The position numbers and the translations under genes were made by a program. Of a DNA stretch of 64,000 nt, positions 63,806 to 64,000 are shown piece by piece. The number at the start of each line of letters is the position of its first letter. The stretch's first letter is position 1. The notes below the pieces were generated by a model. The model did not search any database. It was given only the letters and a program-made list of their open reading frames with translations, and was not told the DNA's origin. Origin of the DNA: Mycolicibacterium malmesburyense (GTDB lineage Bacteria; Actinomycetota; Actinomycetes; Mycobacteriales; Mycobacteriaceae); assembly GCF_001050015.1 (NCBI RefSeq), contig NZ_CVTB01000210.1, positions 4,091-68,090 on the forward strand. The letters are read 5' to 3'.

Positions 63806-64000
63806 GGCAGCCCTCCCGCTGCCGTCGGCGCGGGCACCAGCACGCCGCCTTCCAGATGCAGTGTGCGCGGGCACAATTCCTCGAGTCCGGCGAAGTCGTG
63901 TGAGATCACCACGACGGTGAGCCCGGCGCAGCGGCGCAGATCCACCAGCAGCCGCAGCAGGCCGCGCTGGCTCGCGGCGTCCAGCCCCGCCAGCGGCTCG
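63802..64000 (-). CDS. ECF transporter ATP-binding protein, C-terminal end
   Basis: The last 65 codons of a gene that continues past the right edge. The reading begins in [20 protein letters not shown], the residue after a Walker B Asp followed by the D-loop, and continues to [14 protein letters not shown] with the switch His. This is the end of an ABC ATPase domain. In mycobacteria the partner of the T component is a double ATPase (Rv2326c type); whether that is so here cannot be seen. A 4-bp overlap couples it to the T component. Confidence 0.88.
   Translation of the reverse strand, partial: EPLAGLDAASQRGLLRLLVDLRRCAGLTVVVISHDFAGLEELCPRTLHLEGGVLVPAPTAAGGLP

Overview
The window is chromosomal DNA from a high-GC actinobacterium of the family Mycobacteriaceae, most likely a fast-growing Mycolicibacterium. 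The evidence is the gene order: from the left edge to about 24.7 kb it follows the Mycobacterium tuberculosis block Rv2228c-Rv2252 (RNase H, zinc-ribbon protein, Nif3, cobC, ptkA, ptpA, SURF1, cobD, ahpE, aceE, mabR, fabD-acpM-kasA-kasB-accD6, glpD, tetR, flavoprotein, diacylglycerol kinase). Other typical traits are mycothiol-dependent enzymes, EspC/ESX-type proteins, many GTG starts, dense 4-bp ATGA/GTGA overlaps and several apparent leaderless promoters. Names were assigned by reading the protein sequences and from memory of these families; no database search was run.

Layout. 0-10 kb: cobalamin-pathway genes (cobC, cobD) around the ptkA-ptpA kinase/phosphatase pair and a SURF1 gene, then an MpaB-type oxygenase, a broken glyoxalase-fold gene, putP, tRNA-Val(TAC) and ahpE. 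10-20 kb: aceE, then the regulator mabR and the FAS-II mycolic-acid operon, with a clear MabR-type operator (TTTTGT-N9-ACAAAA) in front of fabD. 20-25 kb: glpD-tetR divergent from a flavoprotein-diacylglycerol kinase pair across only 17 bp. 25-39 kb: enzymes of less certain role, including mycothiol-dependent formaldehyde dehydrogenase with a metallo-beta-lactamase partner, an AraC/DJ-1 regulator, an acyl-CoA dehydrogenase, and a minus-strand set containing a membrane-anchored Hsp70-like ATPase. 39-45 kb: a complete oligopeptide ABC transporter followed by an SDR dehydrogenase.

45-56 kb is more accessory in character: a PhoD-like phosphatase, a long Pro/Ala/Thr-rich exported protein, an acyl-CoA dehydrogenase, and two convergent envelope modules. 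One is a lytic transglycosylase fused to a DUF1460 amidase/peptidase-like domain, with an AMIN-like lipoprotein behind it. The other is an EspC-like protein, a DUF1023 alpha/beta hydrolase and an LppA-family lipoprotein. The second module lies on the 3' side of a CAT-anticodon tRNA. I regard these two modules as the most interesting part of the window. 56-64 kb: a carboxymuconolactone-decarboxylase-like protein, TldE/TldD, the uspABC aminosugar ABC transporter, and an ECF-type transporter (T component and the end of its ATPase).

Regulatory structure readable from the sequence includes the MabR operator, a palindrome at the mabR promoter, a 9-bp inverted repeat around the promoter of the AraC-type gene, overlapping opposed -10 elements between tetR and the flavoprotein gene, and two related long palindromes placed exactly between convergent gene pairs (accD6/glpD and SDR/phosphatase), probably bidirectional terminators. 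No insertion sequence, phage gene, CRISPR array, rRNA or replication origin was seen, and no stretch longer than 300 bp lacks a gene.
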